Shown here: positions 58,778-64,000 of the stretch, in pieces
Position numbering within the stretch: the stretch's first letter is position 1
Layout of the letters: every line of letters begins with the position of its first letter
Origin: DATCBF01 sp964401995
GTDB taxonomy: Bacteria > Actinomycetota > Thermoleophilia > Solirubrobacterales > 70-9
Direction of reading: 5' to 3'
Length of the DNA stretch: 64,000 nucleotides
Assembly: GCA_964401995.1 (NCBI GenBank)
Contig: CAYOAP010000007.1
Location: 93,395 to 157,394, forward strand
Position numbers and translations under genes: made by a program
Notes under the pieces: model-generated
Seen by the model: the letters and a program-made list of their open reading frames with translations, nothing else
What the model was told of the DNA's origin: nothing
The model's database searches: none

Positions 58778-59248
58778 CTACCAGCGGTAATGCGCGAAGG
58801 CCTTATTGGCCTGGGCCATGCGGTAAATGTCGTCCTTGCGCTTCCAGGCGCTGCCCTGCTGCTGCGTCGCGTCGAGGATCTCGTTGGCGAGGCGCTCGGC
58901 CATCGAGTACTCGCGGCGGTTGCGGGCGAAGCTGACGAGCCAGCGGACCGCCAAGGTGCGGGCGCGGCGGGCGGGAACCTCTACGGGAACCTGGTAGGTG
59001 GCGCCACCTACGCGGCGGGAGCGGACCTCGAGCACCGGGGTCAGCTGCTTGACCGCTGTCTCCAGCGTCTCGACCGGATCCTCGCCGTTGCGCTCGCCGA
59101 CGATCGCCAAGGCGTCGTAGACGATCCGCTCGGCAAGGGACTTCTTGCCGTCGCTCATGACTTTGTTGATCAGCTGCTGGACGAGCCTGTTGCGATGCCG
59201 GGCATCGGGCTCAACCGGACGGATCTGCGCTGCCGAGCGGCGGGGCAT
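58778..59248 (-). CDS. rpsG: Ribosomal protein S7
   Basis: A 156-residue small-subunit protein. Typical blocks: MPRRSAAQIRPVEPDARHRNRLVQQLINKVMSDGKKSLAERIVYDAL, then KQLTPVLEVRSRRVGGATYQVPVEV, and YSMAERLANEILDA. Its ATG overlaps the rpsL stop by 1 base (TAATG). In the usual str operon fusA and tuf follow; here the HAD gene follows and fusA-tuf lie on the other strand. Confidence 0.97.
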   Translation of the reverse strand: MPRRSAAQIRPVEPDARHRNRLVQQLINKVMSDGKKSLAERIVYDALAIVGERNGEDPVETLETAVKQLTPVLEVRSRRVGGATYQVPVEVPARRARTLAVRWLVSFARNRREYSMAERLANEILDATQQQGSAWKRKDDIYRMAQANKAFAHYRW

Positions 59249-59643
59249 TAGGAAGCTTTGACTCCGTAGCGGGAACGCGCCTGCTTGCGGTCGGAGACGC
59301 CGGCCGCGTCGAGGGTCCCGCGAATCACCTTGTAACGAACACCCGGCAAGTCCTTGACCCGGCCGCCACGAACGAGGACGACGGAGTGCTCCTGCAGGTT
59401 GTGGCCCTCGCCCGGGATGTAGGTGGTGACCTCCATGCCGTTGGTCAGGCGCACACGGGCGATCTTGCGAAGCGCCGAGTTCGGCTTCTTCGGTGTGACC
59501 GTCGCCACGCGGGTGCAGACGCCGCGCCGCTGCGGAGCGGCAACGCTCTTCTTGCGACCCTGCCCAGACTTCAGTCCGGGGGTGGTGGTCTTCTTCTTGG
59601 GCCGCTTGCGACCCTTTCTGACTAGCTGATTCGTATTAGGCAC
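59248..59643 (-). CDS. rpsL: Ribosomal protein S12
   Basis: A 131-residue decoding-centre protein. GTG 59643 gives MPNTNQLVRKGRKRPKKK, close to the usual S12 head. TTG 59655 would add four residues. The streptomycin-related loops are intact: TPKKPNSALRK and GGRVKDLPGVRY. The start codon overlaps the end of the upstream membrane-protein gene by 8 bases, suggesting coupling. Confidence 0.96.
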   Translation of the reverse strand: MPNTNQLVRKGRKRPKKKTTTPGLKSGQGRKKSVAAPQRRGVCTRVATVTPKKPNSALRKIARVRLTNGMEVTTYIPGEGHNLQEHSVVLVRGGRVKDLPGVRYKVIRGTLDAAGVSDRKQARSRYGVKAS

Positions 59644-60493
59644 GACGCGGGACAATAGCGGGCCGCCGCGAACCGAGCGGTTTGAGCGCCAGCAAGAGGC
59701 CTCCCAGCGCGATCACGGCCGAGGCCGCCAGCTCCGCGTAGAAGCCGTTGTCGAGGACCGCGGTGGCCCCGGCAAACCTCGACGCCTGCGACCCGGCATC
59801 GAGGCCAGCCGGCAGGTCGACGAGCAGGATGACCGCGATCGAGAGCAGGCCGAGGCCGAAGACGACGCGGCCGAGGCGGCGGCGCCTCGGCCGCAGCGCC
59901 AGCGCCGAGAGCACGGCCGCGGCAATCGCCAGCGGGACCAATAGATAGGCGTGGGCGGCGCCGGCGGTTCGGACCGCTTCGGTCGGCGCGTCGGCGACCG
60001 CCGGCAGACCTTCGTATCCGGGCTGGCCGATCTGGACCCCGCGGTAATCGACGAACTGAGAGGCGACCAGGCAGGCGGCGGCCGCGACGACGACAGCGCA
60101 GATCGCGCGCTCCGGCGTGACCACGGCGCTGGCGCGGGTTGCCGAGCGGGCGGACCAGGCCCCGGCCTTGCGCAGCCAGGCATCGATTGCGGCCAGGATG
60201 CGGAAGAGCCGGGCGCCGAGCGGGCGCAGGCGTTTGCCCGCCTGCCTACTGATCTGGCGCAGGCTTACCTTGACCCGCCCTGACCAGCGCCGGCCGACCG
60301 TCCGAGCCTTGCGCCACCCACGAGCCAGCGGCGGCCCCGCCCGCCGTTCTATCTTCCGCTCGGTCTCACGCTCCCACTTTGCGACGGCCGCGGCAGCCGC
60401 GCGGATGCGCAGCCCCACGGTTGCTATCATCGCGCGCCGCTTAGGTTTTTTCCGCGCTGCAGGTTTTGCCGGGCCCGCGAGGGCCTTTTTCAT
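59636..60493 (-). CDS. Membrane protein with basic N-terminal region, unknown family
   Basis: The 285-residue product starts at ATG 60493 with a strongly basic stretch (KKALAGPAKPAARKKPKRR), then a helical Arg-rich region (about 25-110), then four hydrophobic segments: ICAVVVAAAACLVASQF, AYLLVPLAIAAAVLSALAL, VVFGLGLLSIAVILLVDL and AASAVIALGGLLLAL. ATG 60430 is an alternative start. No known domain is visible. Its stop TAA overlaps the rpsL GTG by 8 bases, placing a membrane gene at the head of the minus-strand ribosomal unit. Confidence 0.62.
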   Translation of the reverse strand: MKKALAGPAKPAARKKPKRRAMIATVGLRIRAAAAAVAKWERETERKIERRAGPPLARGWRKARTVGRRWSGRVKVSLRQISRQAGKRLRPLGARLFRILAAIDAWLRKAGAWSARSATRASAVVTPERAICAVVVAAAACLVASQFVDYRGVQIGQPGYEGLPAVADAPTEAVRTAGAAHAYLLVPLAIAAAVLSALALRPRRRRLGRVVFGLGLLSIAVILLVDLPAGLDAGSQASRFAGATAVLDNGFYAELAASAVIALGGLLLALKPLGSRRPAIVPRRA

Positions 60494-60569
60494 GCGCCGA
60501 TCCCGGCCCTTGCCGGGCGGCGTTGATTTCTTTCGACCCGACTTCACGACAACCCCCACCCTACGGACC

Positions 60570-62681
<2,112 letters not shown>

Positions 62682-62824
62682 GCCCAACCGCGAGCGAGGC
62701 CGGGATCTGGCTATATTTCCCAGGTTCGCCCGCAGGCAGGACGATATGCCCTGCCAGGCACCAACCAAGAACTTAATCAGTCAAACCAGACAGAACCCGA
62801 CTTCGAAAGGTAGAACGGAGAGAG

Positions 62825-64000
<1,176 letters not shown>

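Noticed and set aside
60117..60569. N-terminal extension of EF-G
   Set aside because: The extension is the mirror image of the opposite-strand membrane gene, and the GTPase domain begins normally at ATG 60570.

Overview
This GC-rich window with dense, mostly actinobacterial-looking genes most likely comes from Actinomycetota, class Thermoleophilia (Solirubrobacterales-like). That is inferred from the actinobacterial transcription and translation core (rpmG-secE-nusG-rplKA-rplJL-rpoBC, fusA-tuf), MMPL exporters, an F420-type nitroreductase, and large secreted NHL/fibronectin-like proteins with Lys/His/Arg-rich tails that I associate with that class. No 16S gene is present, so the assignment is an inference.

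Left part (1-18.6 kb): a clipped ORF, tRNA-Thr(CGT), a TMEM175-like channel, a lipoprotein, a ThiF-like enzyme with a RiPP-recognition-like N-terminus, an ArsR-type regulator, uracil-DNA glycosylase, a ferritin-like lipoprotein, an MMPL exporter, pgsA, folE2 and a primary sigma factor with no standard start codon. Then comes an accessory strip: a PD-(D/E)XK nuclease behind a LexA-type box whose reading frame runs through tRNA-Tyr, an AbrB-like domain, SDR and MerR genes, a Fic protein with an AbiEi-like head, a VapBC pair and a second MMPL exporter.

Middle part (18.6-44.4 kb): the cell-surface region. After a strong terminator, a promoter at 19262-19290 leads into eight tightly packed genes (19383-36557), all with export signals. 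They form paralogous pairs and five end in polybasic tails. One lipoprotein seems to start with CTG. Beyond lie a PPC-domain protein, tRNA-Thr(GGT), an XRE/nucleotidyltransferase pair, an acyl-CoA dehydrogenase, a beta-helix/collagen-like surface protein and a secreted HEXXH protein.

Right part (44.4-64 kb): the transcription/translation core. The rpl-rpoBC block has the usual order, but the str operon is split: rpsL and rpsG lie on the minus strand behind a membrane-protein gene, divergent from fusA and tuf, and about 3 kb of unrelated genes separate rpoC from rpsG. tuf runs off the right edge.

No gene-free stretch exceeds about 300 bases. I saw no CRISPR array, intact insertion sequence, rRNA or origin.
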